From: Oscillospiraceae bacterium
Lineage (GTDB): Bacteria > Bacillota > Clostridia > Oscillospirales > Acutalibacteraceae
NCBI GenBank assembly: GCA_009783605.1
Contig: WRDE01000024.1
Location: 1 to 12,781 of the forward strand
Length of the DNA: 12,781 nt
Reading direction: 5' to 3'
Shown here: piece after piece, positions 1-6,758 of the stretch
How positions within the stretch are numbered: the stretch's first letter is position 1
How the letters are laid out: the number at the start of each line of letters is the position of its first letter
Notes under the pieces: model-generated
Databases searched by the model: none
What the model saw: the letters and a program-made list of their open reading frames with translations, nothing else
Told to the model about the DNA's origin: nothing
Position numbers and translations under genes: made by a program

Positions 1-2572
1 CCTCCAACGGCGTCAGCGTATTCACATCCAGCGCCCGCAGCCGCTCCACGATCCGGGATTCGGTGGCGGAGGCGAAGTATATCTGCTCCGGCTGCGAAGA
101 AGCTGATTGCCCCGACTTCTGACCACTGACCACTGACCACTGACCACTGCTATCCTCCAACTGCTTCAACACCGCCTTGGCCCTCGCCACCACACTATCC
201 GGTATCCCCGCCAGCTTGGCCACCTCTATCCCGTAGCTGTCGTCGGCCGGGCCGCGGACGATGCGGCGCAGGAAGGTGATGTCGTCGCCGCGTTTTTTTA
301 CCGCGATGTTGTAGTTGCGGATGGCGGGATTTTCGGCTTCCATCGCAGTCAGCTCGTGGTAGTGGGTGGCGAACATGGTTTTGGCGCCGAGCTTTTTGGG
401 GTTGGCGGTGTGCTCCAGCACCGCCCGGGCGATGCTCATGCCGTCGAAGGTGGAGGTGCCGCGGCCGATCTCGTCGAAGATGATCAGGCTGTTTTTGGTC
501 GCGCTCCGCAGGATCGCCGCCACCTCGCTCATCTCCACCATAAAGGTCGACTGACCCGCCGACAAATCATCCGACGCGCCGACCCGGGTAAAAATGGCGT
601 CGACCACCCCGATCTCGGCCCGGGCCGCCGGCACGAAGGAGCCGATCTGGGCCATCAGCACGATCAGCGCGGTCTGGCGCATATAGGTGGACTTGCCGGC
701 CATGTTCGGCCCGGTTATAAGCGCCACCCGATTGTCCCCACCATCTAATAGCGTATCGTTCGGCACAAACGGCGCGTCCAACAGCGCCTCCACCACCGGG
801 TGCCGCCCGTCCCGGATATCGATCCGGCTTTTGACGTCCACCACCGGGCAGCAATACTGCCGCTTGACCGCCACCGCCGCGAAGGAGCAGAGCACGTCCA
901 ACTGGGCGACCGCCTGGGCCGTCGCGTTGATCCGGTCGATCTGCAGCGCGATGGCGGTCCGCAGGTCGGTGAACAGCTGGTATTCCAGCGCCACCGCCCG
1001 GTCCTTGGCGCCCAGCACCCGGCTTTCGAGTTCCCGCAGCTCCTCGGTGATATACCGCTCGGTGTTGGCTAATGTCTGCTTGCGTATGTAGTGGGCGGGT
1101 AGCTCGCCGGCGTAGCTGCGGGAGATCTCGATGTAATACCCGAACACCCGGTTGTACCCGACCTTCAGCGTCCGGATACCGGTGGCTTCCTTCTCCGCCG
1201 CCTCCACCCGGGCGATAACCCCTTTGCCGTCGGTCATCTCGAAGTTGAGTCCGTCCAGCTCGGGGTTGTAGCCCGCCCGGATCATGCCGCCTTCCCGCAC
1301 CGAAAACGGCGGATCGTCCACGATGGCGGACTCGATCAGCCCGCGGATGTCCTCCAACGGATCGATTTTGCCCATGATTTCGGCCAGCAGCGGCGCCGAC
1401 AGCCCTTCTAACAGCCCGCGGATCCCCGCCAGCTGGGGGATGGTCTGGGCCAACGAGCGCAGCTCCCGGGCGTTGGCCGAGCCGAACACGATCCGGGTCA
1501 TGATCCGCTCGATATCGTGGATATTTTTCATGTTTACGATCAATTCGCCCCGGCGGACGGTTTCGCTGACCAACTCGCCGACCGCCGCGTGCCGCCGCAG
1601 GATGGTGACCGGGTTGATCAGCGGCTGCTCGATCCAGCTCCGGATCAGCCGCCTTCCCATCGCGGTGCCGGTCTGGTCCAGGATGCCCAGCAGTGAGCCG
1701 CGCTTGTCGGCGCCCCGCATGGTTTCGGTCAATTCCAGATTCCGCCGGGCGGTGGGGTCGAGATGCATAAACTGGGCGTCGGAATAGACGTTGGGCATAG
1801 CCAGCCGCTCCAGCCCGGTTTTCTGGGTGGTTTTCAGATACGCCAGCACCGCGCCCAGCGCCCGCACCGCCGAAAAGCTGTCCTCCAGACGCAGATCGGC
1901 CAGCGAAGAAACCCGGAACTGCTCCAGCGCCCGCGCCGCCGCCCCGTCATAGGAAAACAGCGCCGCGTCCACCGCCGACGGGCCGACTCCTAACCGCTGA
2001 ACCAAAAAATCACCCACCGCGCGGTGCTCGGCGGCGGCGTCATTCACCAAAATCTCACTCGGGCGGAATCGCCCCAGCTCGCTGCAGACCCGCCCGATCA
2101 TATCCTCGCCGGCGATCCGGGTGACATGCACCTCACCGGTGGAGCAGTCGGCGAAACACAGCCCGGCGTCCTCACCTATCCAGAGGGCGGCGAGATAGTT
2201 GTTGCGCCCCTCGTCTAACATGGAATGCTCCACCACGGTACCGGGGGTGATGATCCGGATGACGTCCCGTTTGACCAACCCCTGCGCCAGCGCCGGATCC
2301 TCTATCTGCTCGCAGATGGCCACCTTATACCCGCGCTGAACCAACCGGGCGATATACCCCTCGGCGCTGTGGTAGGGCACGCCGCACATCGGCGCGCGCT
2401 CCTCCTGCCCGCAGTCGCGACCGGTCAGCACCAACTCCAGCTCGGACGACACGGTTTTGGCGTCATCGAAAAACATCTCGTAGAAATCGCCCATCCGGAA
2501 CATCAGGATACAACCGGGATGCCGCTCCTTAATCGAGAAATACTGTTTCATCATCGGGGTAAATTCGGGCAT
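1..2572 (-). CDS. mutS: DNA mismatch repair protein MutS (C-terminal end cut by window edge)
   Basis: MutS recognises mismatches and small loops in newly replicated DNA and uses ATP to recruit MutL. The visible 857 codons start MPEFTPMMKQYF and contain the mismatch-reading motif GDFYEMF (residues 28-34, with F30 and E32 the expected base-stacking and contact residues). Walker A TGPNMAGKST lies near residues 620-629 (bases about 688-715), and the Walker B/signature DEIGRGTSTFDG at about bases 440-475. The family C-terminal helix motif ALDVNTLTPLE sits at the very left edge, so only a few codons and the stop are missing; family length is about 850-880 residues. The start at 2572 matches the usual MutS N-terminus; its ribosome site is weak (AGGTG, 6-7 nt away). 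Oddity: the variable linker between the ATPase domain and the last helices reads SGQWSVVSGQ because a 7-bp tandem array is embedded in it (120-147). The gene lies downstream of miaB and the YlbF-like gene, as in Bacillus. Confidence 0.97.
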   Translation of the reverse strand, partial: MPEFTPMMKQYFSIKERHPGCILMFRMGDFYEMFFDDAKTVSSELELVLTGRDCGQEERAPMCGVPYHSAEGYIARLVQRGYKVAICEQIEDPALAQGLVKRDVIRIITPGTVVEHSMLDEGRNNYLAALWIGEDAGLCFADCSTGEVHVTRIAGEDMIGRVCSELGRFRPSEILVNDAAAEHRAVGDFLVQRLGVGPSAVDAALFSYDGAAARALEQFRVSSLADLRLEDSFSAVRALGAVLAYLKTTQKTGLERLAMPNVYSDAQFMHLDPTARRNLELTETMRGADKRGSLLGILDQTGTAMGRRLIRSWIEQPLINPVTILRRHAAVGELVSETVRRGELIVNMKNIHDIERIMTRIVFGSANARELRSLAQTIPQLAGIRGLLEGLSAPLLAEIMGKIDPLEDIRGLIESAIVDDPPFSVREGGMIRAGYNPELDGLNFEMTDGKGVIARVEAAEKEATGIRTLKVGYNRVFGYYIEISRSYAGELPAHYIRKQTLANTERYITEELRELESRVLGAKDRAVALEYQLFTDLRTAIALQIDRINATAQAVAQLDVLCSFAAVAVKRQYCCPVVDVKSRIDIRDGRHPVVEALLDAPFVPNDTLLDGGDNRVALITGPNMAGKSTYMRQTALIVLMAQIGSFVPAARAEIGVVDAIFTRVGASDDLSAGQSTFMVEMSEVAAILRSATKNSLIIFDEIGRGTSTFDGMSIARAVLEHTANPKKLGAKTMFATHYHELTAMEAENPAIRNYNIAVKKRGDDITFLRRIVRGPADDSYGIEVAKLAGIPDSVVARAKAVLKQLEDSSGQWSVVSGQKSGQSASSQPEQIYFASATESRIVERLRALDVNTLTPLE
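120..149 (-). repeat. Heptanucleotide tandem array inside mutS
   Basis: Four perfect copies of TGACCAC (plus strand; GTGGTCA in the mutS sense) lie head to tail at 120-147, followed by a partial TG. In the mutS frame they read as Q-W-S-V-V-S-G across the unstructured linker before the C-terminal helices. The opposite orientation would put TGA into every frame, so only this orientation can be tolerated within the gene. Seven is not a multiple of three, so loss or gain of one unit would frameshift the last residues while leaving the ATPase intact. Confidence 0.95.
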
Positions 2573-2648
2573 GGTCGCACCTGCCTATTTTTTTCGATAT
2601 TACACACAGTAATTTTAACGTTCCCGCTATCAATGTGTTATAGCGCTC

Positions 2649-2702
2649 ACAAACGCTGCCAAAACAATCTATTCTTTTATTCTATCTCATAGCGGCGTTT
2701 GT
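2649..2702. repeat. Inverted repeat upstream of mutS
   Basis: The intergenic stretch between the YlbF-like gene and mutS (2573-2715) contains two 11-nt arms, ACAAACGCTGC (2649-2659) and GCGGCGTTTGT (2692-2702). They pair at 10 of 11 positions around a 32-nt AT-rich loop. No T-run follows on the minus strand, so it is not a typical intrinsic terminator. It may be an mRNA leader structure or an operator. I saw no convincing promoter for mutS here. Confidence 0.4.
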
Positions 2703-2715
2703 AAATGGGTGAGTC

Positions 2716-3129
2716 TCAGTGGCACCCCGAACATCCCGAACAGTTCCCGCCGCAGCTGGCGTCCGCGTCCATCTCGTCCGGGTCTATTCCCTGCACCGCC
2801 ATCATCAGGATCCGGTTGATGCCGTTTATCAGGCCGTCTAATTCGGATTTGGCGGCGTTGTAGGCGATCATCCGGGGGTTGCTCATGATCCCCTCGTACA
2901 TGCCGCGCAGCTCGGCGTCCAACCGCTGGAGTTTGCCGGCGTCCCGCTCCTCCTCGGGTTTTTGCGCTTCGGTGCCGACCGCCAGCCGCTTGAGGTTGAA
3001 TTCGCCGATAATCCCCTGCAGCTCCTCATCCTCGTCCGCCGCCGCCGAAGCCAGCTGGGCGCGGAAAAACCGGTCGTCCGCCTGTATTTCGGCGGCGATA
3101 TCCTTTGCCATTTCGAGTATCTGGTCCAT
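2716..3129 (-). CDS. YlbF/YmcA-family regulator with Cys-rich C-terminus
   Basis: This 137-residue, almost wholly helical protein starts MDQILEMAKDIAAEI and fits the YlbF/YmcA (Com_YlbF) family: about 100 residues of amphipathic helices, including FFRAQLA and a middle segment rich in Glu and Lys. The tail is CGGNCSGCSGCH, with Cys at 126, 130, 133 and 136. In Bacillus, YmcA, YlbF and YaaT form a complex that holds 4Fe-4S clusters and promotes RNase Y-dependent mRNA processing, and Cys near the C-terminus of the family supplies ligands. That role is inferred here from family and position: ymcA in Bacillus also sits next to miaB and upstream of mutS. The ribosome site AGGAGA overlaps the stop codon of the preceding membrane-protein gene, with a 13-nt gap, so translation is probably coupled. 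Whether it is the YmcA or the YlbF orthologue cannot be decided by reading. Confidence 0.85.
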   Translation of the reverse strand: MDQILEMAKDIAAEIQADDRFFRAQLASAAADEDEELQGIIGEFNLKRLAVGTEAQKPEEERDAGKLQRLDAELRGMYEGIMSNPRMIAYNAAKSELDGLINGINRILMMAVQGIDPDEMDADASCGGNCSGCSGCH

Positions 3130-3142
3130 GTGATTCTTTCTC

Positions 3143-3505
3143 CTATAATTGTATATTGTTGTCTTTTAAATAGAACGCTGTGGAAATAGTGGCGGTTATC
3201 ACCGCGAAAGGTAACGCGTAGCATATCGTATAAGCAAACGCGTGCAAATTGGAAAAAAGCATTAAAACAACCGGATATATCATAAAACTGGCCGGTAACG
3301 CGAAAAGACTTATTTTCCGTCTTTTGATATATACAACCGCTATAAATATAGTTGTCATCACAAAGCTGTATAGTATATCGAAATAACCCGAATCATTCCA
3401 AGATATTGAAAATACGGAGATGACGCCGGCTATTTCAAGCAAAATCGGCATTTTAATGAGCAGTATGATTGATTCAAAAAGCAAAATACTCTTGATTGTT
3501 TTCAT
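3143..3505 (-). CDS. Small four-helix membrane protein, unknown function
   Basis: This 120-residue protein (MKTIKSILLFESIILL at the start) has about four hydrophobic segments, near residues 7-33, 41-60, 65-85 and 88-112, and a basic loop KRRK near 61-64. I do not recognise a family. It starts 15 nt after the miaB stop with a good site (AGAGGG), and its stop TAG overlaps the ribosome site of the YlbF-like gene, so it is cotranscribed with both. Its base composition is clearly more AT-rich than its neighbours (runs of ATA, TTT and AAA codons). Together with its absence from the Bacillus version of this locus, that suggests a later insertion into a conserved operon. It is a real gene by spacing and start signal, but its function is unknown. 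Confidence 0.75.
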   Translation of the reverse strand: MKTIKSILLFESIILLIKMPILLEIAGVISVFSISWNDSGYFDILYSFVMTTIFIAVVYIKRRKISLFALPASFMIYPVVLMLFSNLHAFAYTICYALPFAVITATISTAFYLKDNNIQL

Positions 3506-3520
3506 AGAATATACCCTCTT

Positions 3521-4951
3521 TTAATCCGATACGCTGTCAGCATCGAGCACACCCTGTAGCATCCAACTTCTTGCCTGCGTCACCGTCACCCACGCCCGCC
3601 TGCCGATCACCGCCGCCGGGTCGCCGGCATACGGTACCCGGATCACGGTGTTTTCCGGCAGCCTTGTCTCCAACTGGCCGTCTTCGGCGCTTTCGATCAG
3701 CACCCGGCGGGTCTGCCCCACCATCTGTGCCAGTCTTCGCCCTGAAATCTCTTCCTGCAGCGCGGTCATTTCGGCGAACCATGCCGACTTGACCTGCGCC
3801 GGCGTCGGGTCCGGCAGCGCCGCGGCCGGCGTCCCCTTGCGCGGGCTGAAGATAAAGGTAAACAGCGAGGCGAATTCCACCCGGCGCAGCAGATCCAGCG
3901 TCTGCTCAAAATCCGCCCGCTCCTCCCCCGGAAACCCGACGATGACGTCGGAGGTGAAGGTGACGCCGGGGATCTTGTCTTTGGCGTATTGTATCAGCGA
4001 CAGGTAATGCGCCCGGGTATATCCCCGGTTCATCGCTTCCAAAATCCGGTCGGAACCGGACTGGAACGGCAGGTGGAAGTGCCGGGCGACCTTTTCGCAG
4101 GCGGCGATGGCGTCGAACAGCGCCGGCGTGGCGTCCTTCGGGTGGGAGGTCATAAACCGGATCAGGAAGTCGCCGGGGATGGCGTTGATTCGCTCCAGCA
4201 ACTGCGGAAAAGTGATGCCGCCGGCGTAGGAGTTGACGTTCTGCCCCAGCAGGGTGATCTCCTTATACCCCGCCGCCGCCAGCTCTTCCGCTTCCCGCAA
4301 TATCACCGCCGGGTCCCGGCTGCGTTCCCGGCCGCGGACATAGGGCACCACGCAATAGGAGCAGAAGTTGTCGCAGCCATACATCACCGGCAGCCAGGCC
4401 TTGAACCGGCCGTCCCGCCGCACCGGGATATCCTCGGCAATCACCGCATCCTCGGGGATCTCGATCACCCGCCCGGGGCCGGTCAGCGCCTCCCAGATCA
4501 GCTCGGGTAGCCGGTGCAGCACATGGGTGCCGAACACCAGACCCACATGGGGAAACGAGGCTTTGAGCCGCGCGGCCACATGCTCCTGCTGGGCCATACA
4601 CCCGCAGACGCCGATCAGCGTTCCCGGCCGCCGCCGTTTGACGGCTTTCAGCGCGCCGAGGTTGCCGAACACCCGGTCCTCGGCGTGCTCGCGGACCGCG
4701 CAGGTGTTGAACAGAATCACCGCCGCGCCCTCCGGCGTATCGGTGAAGCCGAATCCCATTTCGGCCAGCATCCCGCAGAGCCGTTCGGAGTCGGCCACAT
4801 TCTGCTGGCACCCGAAGGTGCGCACAAATGCCAATGGCGGGTCGGCGTACCGGTCAAGATAATATTGCCGCACCAACGCGCCGAATCGCTGTTGTTCCGC
4901 CAGCTCGGCGGCGGTGATCTGTCGTGCCGGGGGTTTTGGCTGTCGGGTCAT
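3521..4951 (-). CDS. miaB: tRNA-2-methylthio-N6-isopentenyladenosine-37 synthase MiaB
   Basis: MiaB is a radical-SAM methylthiotransferase that adds the 2-methylthio group to i6A37 of tRNAs reading UNN codons. The 476-residue protein has the full family layout. The N-terminal UPF0004 domain carries cluster ligands C48 (TFGCQQN), C84 (NTCAVRE) and C118 (CGCMAQQE). The radical-SAM motif GCDNFCSYC supplies C193, C197 and C200, followed by VVPYVRGRERSR and FQSGSD. A C-terminal TRAM domain covers about residues 405-470. The motif TFGCQQN and the neighbouring YlbF/YmcA and mutS genes favour MiaB over RimO or MtaB. The start at 4951 has AAAGGA about 9 nt upstream. It is the first gene of a three-gene operon and is driven by the promoter at 4985-5013. 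Nothing is missing from the active sites. Confidence 0.96.
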   Translation of the reverse strand: MTRQPKPPARQITAAELAEQQRFGALVRQYYLDRYADPPLAFVRTFGCQQNVADSERLCGMLAEMGFGFTDTPEGAAVILFNTCAVREHAEDRVFGNLGALKAVKRRRPGTLIGVCGCMAQQEHVAARLKASFPHVGLVFGTHVLHRLPELIWEALTGPGRVIEIPEDAVIAEDIPVRRDGRFKAWLPVMYGCDNFCSYCVVPYVRGRERSRDPAVILREAEELAAAGYKEITLLGQNVNSYAGGITFPQLLERINAIPGDFLIRFMTSHPKDATPALFDAIAACEKVARHFHLPFQSGSDRILEAMNRGYTRAHYLSLIQYAKDKIPGVTFTSDVIVGFPGEERADFEQTLDLLRRVEFASLFTFIFSPRKGTPAAALPDPTPAQVKSAWFAEMTALQEEISGRRLAQMVGQTRRVLIESAEDGQLETRLPENTVIRVPYAGDPAAVIGRRAWVTVTQARSWMLQGVLDADSVSD

Positions 4952-4977
4952 CGGGCCAGTCCTTTGTTTTCATATAT

Positions 4978-5013
4978 TCATAATAGTATACCAAATTTCG
5001 CCGGGATTTTCAA
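4978..5013 (-). promoter_or_regulatory. Sigma-A promoter of the miaB operon
   Basis: On the minus strand a -35 box TTGAAA (5008-5013) and a -10 box TATACT (4985-4990) are separated by exactly 17 nt. Transcription should begin near 4978, giving a leader of about 27 nt before the miaB ATG. This is the best housekeeping promoter in the window. Confidence 0.8.
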
Positions 5014-5022
5014 TGGTTAAAA

Positions 5023-5040
5023 TGTAAAAAAACAGACGGC
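5023..5040. repeat. 18-bp direct repeat, copy 1 (half-terminator)
   Basis: The 18-mer tgtaaaaaaacagacggc occurs here and again, identically, at 5216-5233. Between the copies lies the palindromic element 5041-5215. This copy is an orphan: it has the A-run and one arm of the terminator hairpin but no partner arm, as expected of a target-site duplication. Confidence 0.9.
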
Positions 5041-5215
5041 AATTTAATTTGATGATATATATTCATGATGGTGAAATTAACGCGCATTTTCGTGCGTAGG
5101 GGCGGGCCTTGTGTCCGCCCGTGATGTCAATTAATTATGTGCGCGGGCGGACACAAGGCCCGCCCCTACGCAAAACACGGATATTGTGAATGTATTCAAC
5201 TAAATTAGATTGCCC
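5041..5215. mobile_element. MITE-like / REP-like palindromic element
   Basis: This 175-bp noncoding segment lies between exact 18-bp direct repeats. Its core is a perfect 28-bp inverted repeat, 5094-5121 against 5144-5171, with arms beginning GCGTAGGGGCGGGC and a 22-nt AT-rich loop. The outer ends are also imperfect inverted repeats: GGCAATTTAATTT reads inward from 5038 and GGCAATCTAATTT reads inward from 5214 on the other strand (12 of 13 match), followed by weaker similarity. It contains no ORF, so it would have to be moved in trans. The boundary is ambiguous by 3 nt, because GGC can belong to the element or to the duplication. From memory, GTAGGGGCGG-type palindromes recur in gut Clostridia genomes; this was not checked. 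Confidence 0.75.
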
Positions 5216-5233
5216 TGTAAAAAAACAGACGGC
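5216..5233. repeat. 18-bp direct repeat, copy 2 (within intact terminator)
   Basis: This is the second identical copy of tgtaaaaaaacagacggc. Here it forms one arm and the tract of the complete terminator hairpin, suggesting that this side is the ancestral context and that copy 1 arose by duplication on insertion. Confidence 0.9.
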
Positions 5234-5255
5234 TTTTCCGGCCGTCTGCTTTTTT
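5219..5255. terminator. Intrinsic terminator of the dockerin-protein gene (bidirectional)
   Basis: Arms CAGACGGC (5226-5233) and GCCGTCTG (5241-5248) form an 8-bp GC-rich stem with a 7-nt loop. Seven A on the left (seven U for the minus strand) and six T on the right let it work in both directions. It lies 11 nt beyond the stop of the minus-strand gene at 5266. Confidence 0.9.
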
Positions 5256-5265
5256 ATTGCATATT

Positions 5266-6564
5266 TTATTCCCAGAAGGTATTCTTGTCCCACCCGCTAT
5301 ATCCATGATCCTCCATCCAGCCGCTGAACCAATCATCAAACCCGCTACGGTCATCGCCGAACAGCGCCGGGGTATCCTGCCAATACCATGGATCCCAGTA
5401 ATACCATGAATCCCAGCAATACAGCGACGCATCCGGCATATCCGCCTTGTCCACCGCCAGCACGATCCGCAGCGAGGATTCGGCATCGGCGGTCCCCGCC
5501 ATCCGGCCGGTGGAAAACTGTATAATCGGCCCGATTTTCGTCTCATCCCTTATGATCGCGTCCACCACCATGAGCGGCCCGGTATCCGGCAATGAGCGGA
5601 TGACGACAATGACCGCCTTGTCCTCAAAAAACGCGTCGTCAAAGCCCGCGGTATAATCCTCCATCGCGCCTTTTTGCCATACCTCCCACGCGTAGAGGTT
5701 TTTGAGTTCCTTCATCGACCGCACCGGGCAGATCATGAACGGATAATAGTCATATACCGGTCCGCGGGTATAGGCCATCACGGTGAAATCGACCGACTCG
5801 CCCGAAACCTCCTGTTTTATTTCGGTTGTACCGATATTTGGCCGCATGATTTTGTCGGCATATATGGCCAGTGACCGGACGCCTTCCAGATCTTCCAAGT
5901 CGATTTCGATCGCTTTTACCCAGTAGCAATCACCGGTGAGCAATGAATAATTTTGTGTGGCCAGTACGGTATTGCACACCGTCAGCCGACCGTTTTCCAC
6001 CGCGATCCGGTCCGGCTGCACTGTGATGACATTTTGTTTCGTCCGGTAAGTCATAATGATCACGGCATGTCCGTCCCAATCAACATCCTTTAGTGTTTTC
6101 TCAAAATCCGAAAAGGATGACAGCCAATACAATTCAGAAAATTCGGACATAACAGCGCCGATGTCGGCGGGGGATTTCAGGAGATACAGCCGGTGCCCAT
6201 AACCACCTTCGAGCGGCACATGCGGATGCCCGTGCGCGATAACCTTAAAGTCAATATCCTCCCCGCCCGCCGGTTTTACCTGCGCCACCTCGGTCCACGG
6301 TTCCGGTTTCCATCTGCCGACCAACTTTTGCAGCAATATCCCCGCGTCGGAAATATCCAACTTTCCGTCGGTATTCTGATCCAACCGCAGGATATCCGCC
6401 CGGGGTACTGCCGTCTTGCCCACCGTATGCTGCAAAATCAGCCGGGCGTCGGTGATCGACCATCCGCCGTCCCCGCCGGTTTGCTCCGCCTGCGCGTCTA
6501 TCGAGAGCAGCAGCGCGGCGGCCATAATCAGGATACCTGCCAGAGCCAATATTTTGTTTTTCAT
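5266..6564 (-). CDS. Secreted dockerin-like protein with duplicated domain and Trp-rich tail
   Basis: The 432-residue protein begins MKNKILALAGILIMAAALLL and ends its signal peptide at a probable cleavage site after AQA (residue 26). Residues 30-84 form a dockerin-like module. The second calcium loop is intact (D62, N64, D66, G67, D70, D73); the first, GGDGGWSITDARLILQ, is degenerate. Two related domains follow, starting IDFKVIAH (about 104) and VDFTVMAY (about 258), each with a central strand of the AVIIM/AVIVV type. The last 50 residues are extremely aromatic, with nine Trp. The start at 6564 is chosen because it has AAGGCGG upstream and gives a clean signal peptide; a GTG 18 codons earlier lacks a site. 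Dockerins usually sit at the C-terminus, so the N-terminal position is unusual. No catalytic domain is recognised, so a binding, surface-structural or protease-inhibitor-like role is possible but unproven. Confidence 0.85.
   Translation of the reverse strand: MKNKILALAGILIMAAALLLSIDAQAEQTGGDGGWSITDARLILQHTVGKTAVPRADILRLDQNTDGKLDISDAGILLQKLVGRWKPEPWTEVAQVKPAGGEDIDFKVIAHGHPHVPLEGGYGHRLYLLKSPADIGAVMSEFSELYWLSSFSDFEKTLKDVDWDGHAVIIMTYRTKQNVITVQPDRIAVENGRLTVCNTVLATQNYSLLTGDCYWVKAIEIDLEDLEGVRSLAIYADKIMRPNIGTTEIKQEVSGESVDFTVMAYTRGPVYDYYPFMICPVRSMKELKNLYAWEVWQKGAMEDYTAGFDDAFFEDKAVIVVIRSLPDTGPLMVVDAIIRDETKIGPIIQFSTGRMAGTADAESSLRIVLAVDKADMPDASLYCWDSWYYWDPWYWQDTPALFGDDRSGFDDWFSGWMEDHGYSGWDKNTFWE
5382..5422 (-). 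repeat. 18-nt tandem repeat coding the WDxWY tail
   Basis: Two 18-nt units at 5382-5399 and 5400-5417 match at 16 of 18 positions, with a further partial unit to 5422. On the minus strand they code for consecutive aromatic hexapeptides of the form Y-W-D-x-W-Y within the tail of the dockerin protein. Because 18 is a multiple of three, copy number could change without frameshift. Confidence 0.8.
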
Positions 6565-6710
6565 TGCTTTTCCGCCTTTCTTTGAATATCTTTGTGTATA
6601 TAACACCAATGAAGACACGAAAAGGTTTCAAAAAAGCAAAAAAATGTTGTGAAAGTTTTTCTCTTGTGATTTTGCAGCAAATTTCTATTCCCTTTTCCTC
6701 CACAATAGCG

Positions 6711-6743
6711 TATACTGTAATTTACTATATACTTTATTATACT
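6711..6743 (+). promoter_or_regulatory. Probable promoter region of murC (three TATACT boxes)
   Basis: The 194-bp divergent region 6565-6758 is AT-rich. Its murC-proximal end has three exact TATACT hexamers at 6711, 6728 and 6738, any of which could be a -10 box. None has a clean TTGACA at 16-18 nt, so the active one cannot be chosen. No clear promoter for the minus-strand dockerin gene was found in the same region. Confidence 0.4.
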
Positions 6744-6758
6744 TGATGAGGTGGATTT

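Noticed and set aside
120..147. CRISPR array
   Set aside because: The units are 7 nt with no spacers. The same holds for the other repeat arrays.
356..2692. Several plus-strand open frames across mutS
   Set aside because: mutS motifs run unbroken through the minus strand, so these are mirror frames.
4952..5265. tRNA gene or riboswitch in the 314-bp gap
   Set aside because: The palindrome is too symmetric and no cloverleaf or conserved aptamer core is seen. The promoter, insertion element and terminator account for the stretch.
5266..6564. Cellulosome component
   Set aside because: The module is dockerin-like, but no carbohydrate-active domain, scaffoldin or cohesin gene is visible, and such modules occur in non-cellulolytic Clostridia.
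6565..6758. Promoter of the dockerin gene
   Set aside because: TTGAAA and TATATA-like boxes exist on the minus strand but are 23 nt apart, too far for a normal spacer.
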